From NCBI GenBank assembly GCA_963920765.1, contig OY987247.1, positions 4,870,471 through 4,934,470 of the forward strand: 64,000 nucleotides of DNA. The letters are read 5' to 3'. A program made the position numbers and the translations under genes. Origin of the DNA: Ulota crispa. Its lineage: Eukaryota; Streptophyta; Bryopsida; Orthotrichales; Orthotrichaceae. Of the stretch, positions 35,301-47,000 are shown piece after piece. Numbering within the stretch: position 1 is the first letter of the stretch; each line of letters starts with the position of its first letter. The notes beneath the pieces are model-generated. The model worked only from the letters and a program-made list of their open reading frames with translations, was not told the DNA's origin and made no database searches.

Positions 35301-36224
35301 TTTTGTCAATAATTGAAACTAAAAAAATTATTTGTATTAGGTGGTTGCGCTTTGACACTTGCGTTGCAAGCTCATATGTGAAATTGTGGTCATGGAGTTG
35401 GAAGGGGGGCCCTTGAGGGGAGGCCATTAGTTTTGGAGTAACAACAACAAGCACTAAAGATTCCTAAGTGGATGTTTCCCAATTTTGTATCCAAAAGTTG
35501 CCAATTTGCATTAGAAGTTTTGGACAGCTCCAAAAAAAGCAAAAAATTATATACTCATCATCATTCAATCACAAATATCTTAAAATCTATGAGGTTGTTT
35601 TGGGTTGTTTTTGGATAACCCTATCTAGAAGCCTTGAAGTTCAAGATTCAACAACTACAATTTTGTTTTGATGTTTAATAATAATCTTATAGGGACAATT
35701 CAAAAACTTCAAAATTACTTTTTGAAAACGAGAAAAACACTTTTGGACATTTAAAGGTTAGATTTAGGACTCTCTATAATATCACTTCTCCTATCTCTAA
35801 AACATTATCACATAGATATAATTTAGAGACTTACTAAAATTTCAACTTTGCCTTTTGTTTAACACAAAATCCTAATAAAACTCTAACAAATTCTAATGGT
35901 GAATGCCTAACGTATCAAGTGCCAATCGCTAGCTGGGATATTGAATTTGAAAATTTTGTGTTGAATTTGAAAATTTTGTACTGAATTTCAAAGTTTTGAA
36001 TTCATGTATGGATCCAAAGACCTTGGTTTATTTCGAAATTCCGTGCCAGGATACTACTAACAATACCATAATACGGAACAAATTATTTCTTTTACCCTGG
36101 AGGGAAAATTTTTGAGATTTTGTTACCCTGGCCCCACTAAACCGCATGCCATCTAACCTCAGCCTAACCACTGCTCTTTTTGTATCATTTGAATCTATAG
36201 TTTTTTATTTTATTTTTGATTACA
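35301..36224. other. AT-rich intergenic DNA with repeat fragments
   Basis: A stretch near 35780-35940 (CTCTATAATATCAC and TCTAATGGTGAATGC) resembles 300-440 and, reversed, 51050-51240, so fragments of another dispersed repeat are present. No gene recognised. Confidence 0.4.
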
Positions 36225-36860
36225 GGTAGTTTACCCTACTATTATTGGGTTTTAGGTAAAAAGTCAATAAAAATTAGTCATAATATATCAAATGACATGG
36301 TTATGATTTCATCTAAAAGATAATCAAATCAAGGTATTGTATCAAGTTTCAAATTCCTAAATGAGTGGAGTTTGATTTAGTTATCAAGGTTTCAATGAGG
36401 TAAGGTTAGGTTGAGCTCAAATTTGAAGTTGCCATATTATCACTTCCTCATCACTTCCTTAGAGGTTTTCATTGTTGTACATGGTAATATTTTGTCATTT
36501 TCATCTTTGAACTTCTTCCTTTCCTTGATCTTTGTAGTCGTCGTCCATAAGTGTTAACTTAGTTGACAATTTTCATTCGTTTTTGGTATTTTGCAACTGG
36601 CATTGCTATAGTTAAGGCGTTGCTATAGTTAAGGCATTGGGGCAATAAATTGTATATACAACTAAGGTCTTCATAGCTAATACGCTATATCGTTTGCAAA
36701 TTTTGGTCAAATAGAACAAAATTTTTACTACTAGTAAAGGCCTGTAAAACCTTTTTTGTAGTACTTGTCAATTTGGATTTGAAACTAAACCTTGAAACAT
36801 ATGTATTTTTGATGATAGAGAAGTGAGAATAAGGATAGAGTGATAATAGGGTAAACTACC
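36225..36860. mobile_element. TIR element GGTAGTTTACCCTA
   Basis: The left end GGTAGTTTACCCTACTATT and the right end GATAATAGGGTAAACTACC are inverted repeats of about 18 bases. The 636-bp interior has no coding capacity. Probable MITE; target duplication not evident. Confidence 0.5.
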
Positions 36861-38199
36861 TCTAAAATTATAGTGATTTCTGCACTTTTCATGGTCTGAA
36901 ACTTTTTGTGAGCGCCATTAGTTTGGAATTGGATCCGCATTTGCCACGTCGACATCTCCAAACAAAGTTCTTATCCACAACTCCACGGTCACCCGATTCT
37001 ATCAGGGGTTTTCCTGACTTCCTACGGAGTAAAAAATTATATAAATATTTTTTATTGTTTGACAAATCCAATATTTGTGGCTGAAATTCAAGAAGATTTC
37101 AAAGTCAATAAATGATCATTATATTTACATTCGTTAGTGAACAAATGAGAATAAGATATAGTTGATACACCCAAATACCTATATCTTTTCAATATTTCAA
37201 ATTGAAACTTTACTTTTTGAAAAACTTCTGGACATATAAATACCTATGTGTTTTCAATGTTTCGTACTAGAGTACCAAAATTAAGATATCCTCTAGGTTG
37301 ATACATTTTGAATGATTCTTCATCACGAAACCTCACAAAGTTGTCACATTTAAAAGAATGAGTACGTCTTTTATGCGCCGTGTCTCTCTTTAATTTCTTG
37401 TGTTATCAAGTGACTTTTCCCCCTCCCTTTCCATGCCTTTTCCTCTCCATCATACCCTCGAATTGCAAATTTCGGATGATGAATAGATTTCTAATACTGG
37501 ATACCCAATCTTTCATAATAAAAAAATTTAAACTTATAAAAAATACTTTGGGAAAAAATTCCAATGACTTTTTACCATCCCCATCCCCCCCGGAGCCTTC
37601 TCCTCTCACTTCCCCCTCTCTAATCCAACTTGTGATTGTTTAAAAAGAATTATATCATGAGACATTCAGACAATTTACTCTTTAAAATATACATGGAAAT
37701 GCAACAACTCAAGTACCCTAAACCCGAGTTCAAATTGAACTTAACTGAAAAAACAAAGGATCAGGAAATCCTTTTGAGTGCCAACCCACACAAAACTCAA
37801 TACTAGACAGAGAATACTCAATACTATAGTTCACAATTGTGTCTAAATTCCACAACATTTCATCTCAACCTAATTTTCAAAATACAAAAAAAACAAGTAG
37901 ATACCAAAACAACAACCCTAAACCATAAAACAAGAAAATGTCAGTGTAAAACTTGGATAATTAGCACATTTAGCAATGCATTGTGAGCTCCCCTGGCACT
38001 GGAGAAACTAGAAACCACTTCATACACAAATCAACAACTCACCTGAGAACACAACTGCAAAACGGGTCACAAAAGATTCGGTAAAGCAAAATGAATTGTT
38101 CACGTAGCTTCAACGAATGACTGTGATATACCAGTACAACAAACATCCACAAAGCAAACGAAACTCTGCAGAAAAAAATAAGGAACCACAAACACAATA
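36861..38199. other. Intergenic DNA without recognised features
   Basis: AT-rich, with short CT/GA-rich tracts near 37415-37620. No gene or bounded repeat recognised. Confidence 0.35.
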
Positions 38200-38645
38200 G
38201 GGGTAGTCACACCTTCTCCAAGAATGAAACTTTTATGAAACTTTTATGAAGTATCAATGTTTGTGTCGTGGAAATAAGAGCCAATGGGAGCACTTCTCCA
38301 TGGAAGAAGGTGTGACTCCCTTTTCATGAACAATAGAAAATGCAGAATGAGTTCACCTCAAAAATAGTGATGGGGTCGATAAGCAAGTTGCATTTCACAC
38401 ACTCAACCATGGTTCCCAACTAAAAGAACATTGAAAGCAAGAAGAGAAAGATGAAAAAAGAGACATGCATCAATAAAAACTTCACATGCTAGACCTTCTG
38501 CACGCCCATTCTTCTCCACTAAAGGTGAAGCGAAAAAACTTCTCAATCTTCAAAGAAAGGGGCCCTTTGCAAATCTAAAAGAGAGCGTCACATCCACATT
38601 CTTTGAAGACTGAGAACAGAGTGAAAGAAGGTGTGTAGCTACCCC
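38200..38645. mobile_element. TIR element GGGGTAGTCACACCTTC
   Basis: The left end GGGGTAGTCACACCTTC and the right end GAAGGTGTGTAGCTACCCC are inverted. Internal blocks (AGCCAATGGGAGCACTTC, CATGGAAGAAGGTGTGAC) match the tandem composite at 10638-11450, so it is another member of that family in single copy. Confidence 0.6.
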
Positions 38646-38861
38646 CGATACCAGGCATCAACAAAAGCAACGATATAAAACAAACATCAACAAAAGTAAG
38701 GATATAAAACAGATAAGCAAGGATATCTAACAGACATCAATAGCAGCAAAGAACATCAAAAGGGAACAATCTATGAACATAAACCACGGATTTTTACACG
38801 AGTTTCATTCGCTGCGCCTCTGCTAGACGGTCCAAAAGGGAGGAGCCACGACGGAACACCC

Positions 38862-39560
38862 TTAAACCCTAAACCCTAAACCCTAGAATTCGAAAGTTTA
38901 GTGCTGAGAGATGAGTTCATGCCATGGCTAATCCTAAACCCTGAAGGCCTTTGTTGAGAAGCCTTAAACCCTGAACCCTACAATTCGAAAGTTTAGTGGC
39001 TGAGAGATCAGTTCATGCCATGGCTGACCAGCTCCCGGAGGCCTCTGTTGACCAGCCAGGAGGGAAAACCCACAAACCCTAAACCGTAGATTTCAAAAGT
39101 TTAGTGGCTGAGAGATTACTTCATGCCATGGCTGACGAGCTCCTGAAGGCCTTTGTTGAGCAACCACGAGGGGAAACCCTTAAACTCTAAACCCTAAAAC
39201 CCTGAACCCTAGAATTCGTTTAGTGGCTGAGAGATGCCATAGCTAACCCTAAATCCTGAAGGCCTTTGTTGGGAACCCACGAGGGAAAAACCCTTAAACC
39301 CTAAACCCCTGAACCCTAGAATTCGGATTCCTGATGCTGAGAGATTAGGTCATGCCATGGCTGACAAGCTCCTGGAGGCCTTTGTTGAGACGACCGGCAG
39401 CCAAGCGGCAACGATCCTCCGTCAAGCCCCCATACGAGATGCGCCTAAATCCTAAACCCTAGAATTCGAAACTTTAGTGCTGAGATACTAGTTCATGCCA
39501 TGGCTTACGAGCTCCTGGAGGCCACGAGGGAAAACCCTTAAACCCTAAAACCCTAAAGTT
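38862..39560. repeat. Degenerate tandem copies of the aminotransferase gene end
   Basis: About six direct copies, roughly 100 bases apart, each hold variants of GTTTAGTGGCTGAGAGAT, CATGCCATGGCTGACGAGC and GGAGGCCTTTGTTGAG, separated by CCCTAAACCCTAGAATTCG. The same string forms the end of the last aminotransferase exon (39575-39640, minus strand). The copy at 39340-39445 extends about 70 bases further into the exon (GACCGGCAGCCAAGCGGCAA). Three perfect telomere-type CCTAAAC units occur at 38864-38885. Confidence 0.8.
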
Positions 39561-39574
39561 TAGTGGCTGAGGGA

Positions 39575-42500
39575 TTAGGTCATGCCATGGCTGACGAGTT
39601 CCTGGAGGCCTTTATTCAGGCGACCGGCAGCCAAGCGGCAGCGATCCTCAGTCAAGCCCCCGTACGAGATGCGGATGAAGCCGGGTCCGCCACTGGCACT
39701 GCCGGGGATGACGCTGACGCCGTGCTTCTTCACGAGCCATCGCACCACGGCCACGTCGTCGGGCACGGCGTCGGTGTCCGCCTGCTTGGGCAGCTGCGCC
39801 CACAGATAGATGGCCCCCTCGCCGCCCTTGACGGCCCCTTGGCCCAGGGGTGCTAGTGCTTGCAGTAGCACCTGGCGGTTGAGCCCCAGCTTCTTCACTT
39901 TGTCCGCCACCCAGTCGGGGCCCACGAGTTGCAGGGCTGCCAGTGCGAGCCTCTGGCCGATGATGGAGGCACAGATGGGGATGTTGTCTTGCACTTTTAG
40001 TAGCTGCGCTCCCATGCCTGTCACTCCCTTTGGATACGCTATCTGCATCATCACCACCGACAGTTCCACATGAATTCCACATTTTGCTTAAGGTATGTAC
40101 ACCCATAAGCGTCAAACTAAGGGTTTTGAACATGATGAGTATCAATAAACAGCTAGCAAACTATAGGATCCTATTAGGAACAGACAAATAATGAGTTTGC
40201 ACTTTCAAATGTATTATTTGGATACTGTGAGAATAAGTTGTGAATTTTTAAAGAGCAAACTGCCATTGCACCCATAACCATTTTCAAGAGTTCATGTTCA
40301 CAGGTTGTACATCCTTGTCATTACATCTATTCACTTCCACAGATTTTCCAAGATTTCAGAGGTGACTGTTATGGGGACAGTGGTGCTTATGGGGTGTACA
40401 TACCTTACTTCACTTGTTGGTTCCCACACAAATTCCACACTTGTTCTTACCTTCACTTGATTTCCACACAATTTGCATAGTAATCTGACACCACTTGGTT
40501 CTACACACATTCCATACTTTTCTCTTCTCTTACTTCACTTGTTGGAAAAGTTGAGCTTTAGAACCGACTTTCATCAGAAGGGGATATGTCGAATGCCACC
40601 CTACCTCACCCTCCATTGCTAAACCAATGTTACAAGTGACAAAGATTAGAATTCAACGAGTTCATTGGCATCTACCGTAACTCTCTCTGTCTCTCTCTCT
40701 AAAGTTCTAAGGGTAAGGTACGAGGTGCTAAAAGTGACCTTTTAAAGTCAAATCCAGCTTTTGTGAATAACTTGCACACTTCCAACCATTTTTATGGTGA
40801 ATTTAAGAAATGAAAGTTGCATCTTACTCATTTTTATTTGTAATTTTTGAAATTCTTGTGGACTAAGTTATGGATTTCTAAGTCTCTCAAAACGTCCTCA
40901 CTCTAAAGTGAAATGTTCACTTTTAGGTACCCTATGTGTTGTGTTAGGCTTAGAATTGTACCTAACCCTACGAATAATGATGATAAAAAAACTGAATAAA
41001 AGGGATTGGATTGTTTCTTACATAGCCAACTCTCCACCCCATCATGCCATACGCTTTTGAAAATGAGAAGATGTTGAGTATGTGATCGCCTTCCACGCAT
41101 ACATGTTTGCAATCTTCATACATGAAATACCTGATTTTGCATTGCATGTACACCCCCCTCCCCAATCTCAAAAATAAAGGCAAAAAAGTAAGACCCCATG
41201 CTATACAATTAATGCAGTCTTTTTTTCTAAACATACAAGAATGGAAATACATGGTACAATACATTTTTGAGCTTTGAAGATATAAAAAAGGGTGCAGAAT
41301 TACATACTCATAGGTATTATCAACAACGAGCCAACATCCTGCTTGGCGGCACATCTCCGACATTCTCTAAATTTAGCCATAAAAAACCATAAGAAAATCC
41401 AAGTGTTAGTAAAGCCTTCCAATCTTGTATAAGTCCTTATTTGCTGAACTTTGACCACTTTGAATATGAAGACAAAAAAAAATTCACTATGTTAGATTTC
41501 TTAAAATACTCTAATCATCCATTAGAGTAACATATCTCTATTTCTTTCCAATAGCATACTTTAGAACATTCTTGTAAACCTTTTTGGGTTATTCAACTCT
41601 TCCGGTAGATATAAAAACGGTCATTGTATTATTGCCCATGTAGGCACTTCGGAGTAATGAAAAATGATAAACTAAAGAGATTTAAGGTGTGTCTAGTTTA
41701 ATCACACGTGGACAAAACATTAGTAGAAAGCTATGAAAAATAAACATCGAATTTAGACGTTCATACCTTTAAAAGTGGTTCAGGAACATAAGTGCCGGAG
41801 GGATTGCCAGGATTGACAATGGACACCACCTTTGGAATACGATTTGAATCTTTGCTTTTCAATAATTCTTCCAACCAATCTACCAAGAACACACATTTTC
41901 ACACCCAGTTTCAGGAACATGACAAGGATAAGATACCAACGAAAAGAAGAATTAACTCTAGGCCCAAGATGGAATAGAAAGATTTTTGCATGTAGCTCTA
42001 TAAACTATGCCACGTGGATGCAACAAACAAAGTAACATGGAAGTGGTATCCTTGATTGGTGCTAAGATATCAATATTTCTAATGTTTGAGAATTTATATA
42101 GATGTGGATGTTAGGAGGTTTCAAAGCATTAGGGAAAATCGGTATTTCTTGTACGCATTTTTGCAAGAGATAACTAAGTTTCTATCTATCGTACAAAAAT
42201 CCATTTCTCATGAGAAACCAGGACGTCTACTGCACCTAGCGAGGTGAAAAAAAGTGCAAAAAGCATGGGCTGAGAAATCAAAAAAACAATTCTGTTGTGT
42301 GAAAAGAACCGGAGAGAAAGAAAGAGCAGAATTGGGCGAGAAACCTACCGAACTTCAAAAAACCCCCTTTTTTACTAAGCTCAGTACAAACTCTTGAAGC
42401 TACTGTAGAAGGAGAAAAGAAAATGGCTTAAATTCTTTTAACTAACCTGCATCTGGATGCAATGCACTGTCACTGGGACCCAACACAATGTCAGTGACAC

Positions 42501-44933
42501 CTGTCATTTGGTAAGCCATAAAGGCATTGAAGTAATAAGGCACAAACAACACCACCTTGTCTCCTGGGTCGCAGAGCGTCAACACCACATTCACATAAGC
42601 CTGTACACAAACACACACACACACACACACTCAATCTTGTAAAGAGTCTAGAAGATTGGAAAAAAATTGAAAGAAAAGTCTTTATGAATTTAGATGCTAG
42701 AGAAGGACTCTACTAGAAACTGAATATTTTTTTAGGAACTTTCATCAATAGGAGTAGTGGTGGTGTGGGAGATGTTTGAAAGAGGTGTTGTGGTGAGGTG
42801 CAGCAATTCTTTGTAGACAGGGTTTTAATTAGTGAAAAAGTGAAAGTTTCAAAAAGTTCTTTATGTTTGTGTGTTTGTTGCTAACTCAGAAACCTCTTGA
42901 CAGAAGCTACATCTACACTGTAGCTAGATTTATGAAAGAAAGCTACTCAGAGTCTCTCGTGGCATTTTAGAAGAACAAAGTCTTTTCAAAACATGGCTGT
43001 TTTGTTTTTACATAGATCATCAAATCAGTGCATGATAACAAAGAATTATAAGAACATCACGTCACTACTTTGCTGTATGAAGAAATACTCGTTTTAAATA
43101 AGGGGAAAATTTGATGGATACCCCTGGAATTTGCGATATTTGTAGAGATACCCCTGATTTTTCAGAAATTGCAGATATACCCTTGACATCTCAAAGGAGC
43201 ATCTCAAGGTAGTTTTGCAAGTATTTTTTTGATTCTTTTGTTCCATCTTTGTGTGTTCCTATGCTTCAAACATTAAGACATTCATTCCAAGATCTAGAAA
43301 CAATGATTTTGAAAAGAAAAGAAAACTATATTAAGGGTATTTGTACAATTTCTGAAAAATTAGGGGTATTTGTACAAATATTGCGAATTTCAGGGGTATA
43401 CATCAAATTTTCCCTTAAATAAACCAGCTTTGTTTAAATACCTTGATTTTGCAGAAGATGAGGGAGATAAATGCTTGTAAAACACATACTAACCTGGTTA
43501 GCACCGGCAGTGACCATGACCAACGAATTGCAAAGCTTGTTCTCCCGCCTCAACTGAATCCCCACAAGTTTTGTCAGAAGTGGCAAAACATTGCTATTCT
43601 AGAACAAATGGATTCTCACTGGTTCAACAACTTCATCGTTTTACAGAAGAATATCATCTAAATTTTTACTTGAAACAAAGAGACTGTTTGTGTGTGTTTT
43701 GTTGTAATGAAGTCAGAAAAAGTGCCTTTTCTAAAAGAGCCTCTCGGAGTTCTGGCAGGCCCTCGTCCGCACCATAATGACTTGTTGTCGGCTCGTCCAC
43801 CAGAGTCTTTATTTTCGTTAACGCTTCTTCCGGTGGTTGCCAATGCACTACACCCTGCCTTCCCCCACCCCTCCTTCCAGGTTAGCAAATGCATATATAA
43901 ACACATATATACACATACAAACATATCAACAAAATGCATGCAAACCAAAACAAAACCAAAACCAAAAAAAAACTTAAACAAAAACTGAAAAACATATGGT
44001 AATCGTCGGAGCAAGAGAGAGAAAGAGAGAGAGAGAGATCTGCACCTGTGCCAATGATACTACATCAGTTGCTCCACGTAACAACTCCTGCATCTGTGGG
44101 TAATACAAAATAACATACAATAACATCAAGATTCAGTTAAAACGGAATGAAAATTTGAGACAGTCTTAAAACACCACTTTTGTTTTACTAGTACTCCAAG
44201 TTCTCGACAAAAGCAATGGACAGAAACCTTGATAGTAGCTACAATACTCTTGTAGGGATAACTGAAGAAAAAATGCTCACAAAATCCTCTCAAACCAAAG
44301 CGTTATGGGAGAGATACACAAATTCAATCCTGGTTACATTTCTAAACAAGTTCCTTGATAAGTATAACTGACATATTCAGATATTTGTTATAGTATTTCT
44401 GCAATCAAGCAAAACACTTCAGCTTTCAGTTATGGAAATTAAGTGAAAATTGAACCAGTCTCAATACACCACTTCGTTATAAACTTAATAGTACTTCAAG
44501 TTCTCGATATAAGCAATGGACAGAAACCGTGAAAATAGCTACAATACTCTTGTAGAGATAACTACAAAAAAAATGCTCAAAAAAAGTCCTCTCAAACCAG
44601 AGTGATATGGGAGAGATACACCAATCATACAACATTGTTCAATAATACTGGTTACATTTCTTAAAAAGTTCCTTGATGAGTATAACTAACATATTGTGAG
44701 GTTTGTTATATTGTTTCTGCAAGCAAAACAAAACACTTCAGCTTTTAGTTATGGAAATTTAAGTAAAACAATTTGGTAGAGAAATTGTTGTGATTTTGAT
44801 CCAAGGAAAAAAAATTCTCATTCTTTTTCACGAGGATCGCAAGGGGGGGGGGAGTAGTTAGTAGTACCTGAACCATGACAGGTGTCTCCGTGCCCAGCAC
44901 TCGCCTTGCCAATTTCGGACCCAATGTCGCCAT
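39575..44933 (-). CDS. VAS1: VAS1/ISS1-type aminotransferase (PLP-dependent, class I/II)
   Basis: Predicted 399-residue enzyme (Arabidopsis VAS1, At1g80360, has 394). VAS1 moves amino groups between methionine and indole-3-pyruvate or phenylpyruvate, lowering auxin and ethylene precursors; cytosolic and PLP-dependent. Exons in coding order: 44933-44868, 44087-44046, 43854-43726, 43553-43494, 42600-42447, 41879-41767, 41366-41308, 41130-41022, 40042-39575. Motifs: RRVLGTETPVMVQ, HWQPPEEAL, YGADEGLPELREALLEK, MVTAGANQAYVN, NPGNPSGTYVPEPLLK, VVDNTYEY with the PLP-ring Asp at 204, and SFSKAYGMMGWRVGY with the Schiff-base Lys at 233; the end GGEGAIYLW, SGGPGFIRISYGGL matches the family. Eight phases agree with GT-AG except intron 3, which needs a GC donor at 43725. 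A leader intron 45074-44944 is likely. The last exon is visibly GC-richer than its surroundings. The gene looks functional. Confidence 0.93.
40092..40404. mobile_element. TTAA-flanked MITE in aminotransferase intron 8
   Basis: Starts GGTATGTACACCCATAAGC after TTAA and ends GCTTATGGGGTGTACATACC before TTAC. It is the reverse-orientation relative of 26549-26861, and both copies lie in introns. Confidence 0.7.
42607..42632. repeat. CA/TG dinucleotide microsatellite
   Basis: About 12 CA units in the intron just upstream of the exon ending at 42600. Ordinary simple repeat. Confidence 0.8.
43101..43415. mobile_element. Foldback MITE AGGGGAAAATTTG, copy 2, with TAAATA duplication
   Basis: Starts AGGGGAAAATTTGATGG and ends ATCAAATTTTCCCT, with long internal TIRs matching 25403-25734. 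TAAATA stands immediately on both sides (43095-43100 and 43416-43421), a likely 6-bp target duplication. It lies in an aminotransferase intron. Confidence 0.7.
44128..44780. repeat. Direct duplication of about 310 bp in aminotransferase intron 1
   Basis: Two consecutive copies (about 44128-44445 and 44446-44780) share AAGCAATGGACAGAAACC, AGCTACAATACTCTTGTAG, CCTCTCAAACCA and TGGTTACATTTCT in the same order with moderate divergence. A local tandem duplication of intron sequence. Confidence 0.75.
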
Positions 44934-45074
44934 CGTCAACCCCCTAACCAAGACAAAAAAAAAAAGCAAAACAACACCGCTTTCTCTGCAACAACAAAAA
45001 AAAGCCACGAAACAATTCCTTAAGCAAAGTCGAGAACAGATCGGACAAACAAGCGAAAGCAAGTTAGAATGTAC

Positions 45075-46260
45075 CTCGTAAAATCCGCCGAATACACAGG
45101 CAAAACAAAACAAAACAAAAACAATGTCAGGGAACAAAGCGCAGGCTGGATCTCTGCAAAATTCAAACCAAAAAGAGAAATATATATACAAGAGTGTTGA
45201 CGAATTCCGAAAACCACTACTGACCCAGTCAAAGGAGAAAGAAAGAGAAAAAAACTTGGAATAAATTTGGGATCCACTCACTCAAAATGGCTACGATCGG
45301 AGAACACAAATAATCAGAGCTCAAAACTGCTGCTGCAACAAAACGCTTGTAGAAATAGATAGATAGATAGATGAAAAACTGAGAAGCAAATACAGGCTTA
45401 AATAAAGTTTGCCTTCGTCTCTCTGTTTTCTCTCTCCAATACAACAAAACTCTGTGCAAACTAACGTACAACGACGATATCCCTTCCCACTTCAAAAAGC
45501 TCCTGGCAGGACAGGAATACAGAAAAGCTTTCAGAATTGGTGGCAACAAGATGGCAAGAGCGAGAGAGAGTGATAGAAGTGGCGAAGTTGAAGACGAAGC
45601 AAAACGGAGAAGTCGAAGTAGAAGATGAAGATGAAGTCAAAAACGAAACGCATTCTTTTCGATTGAAAAACGAAACGAAACGACTGTAATGGTGATGGCG
45701 ATGAAGAAGAGAGAGAGAGAGTGTGTGTGTGTGTTTTTGGGCTTTCTTTCCTTTTTGCGCAACTTTTTCTACGTTTTTGGGAACTTCGGGGAATTTTGGG
45801 GAATTTTTTGGAAGTGTTTTTTTTTGTGGGTGGGGTGGAATCATTTGTATAAAAATGCTTTTGGTGTTGGGTTTTGTTTGTTTTGCAGGTCAGGGGGGTG
45901 TGGTCGGGAGGAGACGGACCCATTGATCGTGATAGGATGTGTTGGGTTGTGTTGTTTTTTTTTTGCTTTGACTGATTCCGTGTGACTGTGACAGAGCCTT
46001 GTCTCCTGCCTTTCTGTTCCACTTGATTGGTTACCGCACCCAACGCATTTAAGTTACTGTGGGTATTTTTGATGAACTTTTTGCACTCCTGTTTTTGGAT
46101 TGGAGTGAGTTTGTGGATTCCCTTTTGGAGTTGTTTTGAAAATCTTGCAAGTGATGGATTTGTGTTTGGGTTTTTGATTTGCTATTCGGTGTCAGAAGCT
46201 TTGTCTCCCTGGAAGCGTGTTGGCAGTGGGATGCAATTAATTAGTGTAGGGTTAATATTA
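45075..46260. promoter_or_regulatory. Aminotransferase leader and promoter region
   Basis: Minus-strand upstream DNA. A likely 5' leader exon ends at the donor GAG|GTACAT near 45075. Further out are GATA repeats (45355-45373), GA-rich tracts and a GT run at 45715-45735. The longer open frames on both strands here are low-complexity and show no family motifs. Confidence 0.4.
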
Positions 46261-46261
46261 G

Positions 46262-46996
46262 TCATTAGTGTGTCGCACGAGATTACTCCACTGACTTCCA
46301 TTGTTTGCAGGTTTGCCAGAGGTTTCTTCGTGTGAAAATGCTGGAAATCTGTTGGAAAGGTAGAATTTGCCAGGGTTTGGTTTCTCTTTTCTGCTTTGAC
46401 TGTCAGATGTTGTCTCCCCTTGCAATTACATTGGGTCTTGAACAGTGAAATTATTTTGTGCTAATTATCGCTTTTTACCTACACCAAAATTGGTGTGGCT
46501 AATTGTTCTATGGTATTTTTTGAAAAAATGTAAAATATTTAACCAACTTTTATACACAAGGTTGGGAGTATGAGAGTTGTTTTTAGGGTTCCATTTGATG
46601 TTGTCTCACCCTACTCGTGCAATATTTTAATTTCTCACAAAATTTTCGTGAGATTTAGCTTTAATGAAAGGTTAAGAGAATCCAACTTTACGTCTGTAAA
46701 AAAAATGTAGCCGTCCTTGCTACTCAACCATTTTTTGGTTAGAAAAAAAAGGCTAAGACCACTTCATCCAAAATATTTTCACTGGTTGCCAGTGGTTTTG
46801 TAATTAGTGCCAGGCTGGAATTAGTGTGCCGCACGAGATTACTTCACTGACTTCCGTAGTTTGCAGGTTTGTAGGGTTTCTTCGTGTGAAAATGCTGGAA
46901 ATCTGTTGGAAAGGTAGATTTTGCCAGGGTTTGGTTTCTCTTCTCTGCTTTGACTGTCAGAGGTTGTCTCCCCTTGTAATTACAATGGGTCTTGAA
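46262..46996. repeat. Direct repeat of about 182 bp, copies 46262-46444 and 46816-46996
   Basis: Both copies carry ATTAGTGTG, GCACGAGATTAC, TTCTTCGTGTGAAAATGC, TGGAAATCTGTTGGAAAGG, GCCAGGGTTTGG and TTGTCTCCCCTTG. Identity is high. The second copy ends exactly where the TTAA/CCC element at 47001 begins. Confidence 0.8.
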
Positions 46997-47000
46997 TTAA

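Noticed and set aside
38862..38886. A telomere or chromosome end
   Set aside because: Only three perfect CCCTAAA units occur, and they belong to a local tandem array next to a gene.
39563..40145. Long GC-rich frames on both strands across the aminotransferase last exon
   Set aside because: Only one minus-strand frame has the conserved aminotransferase sequence; the others are shadows caused by high GC.
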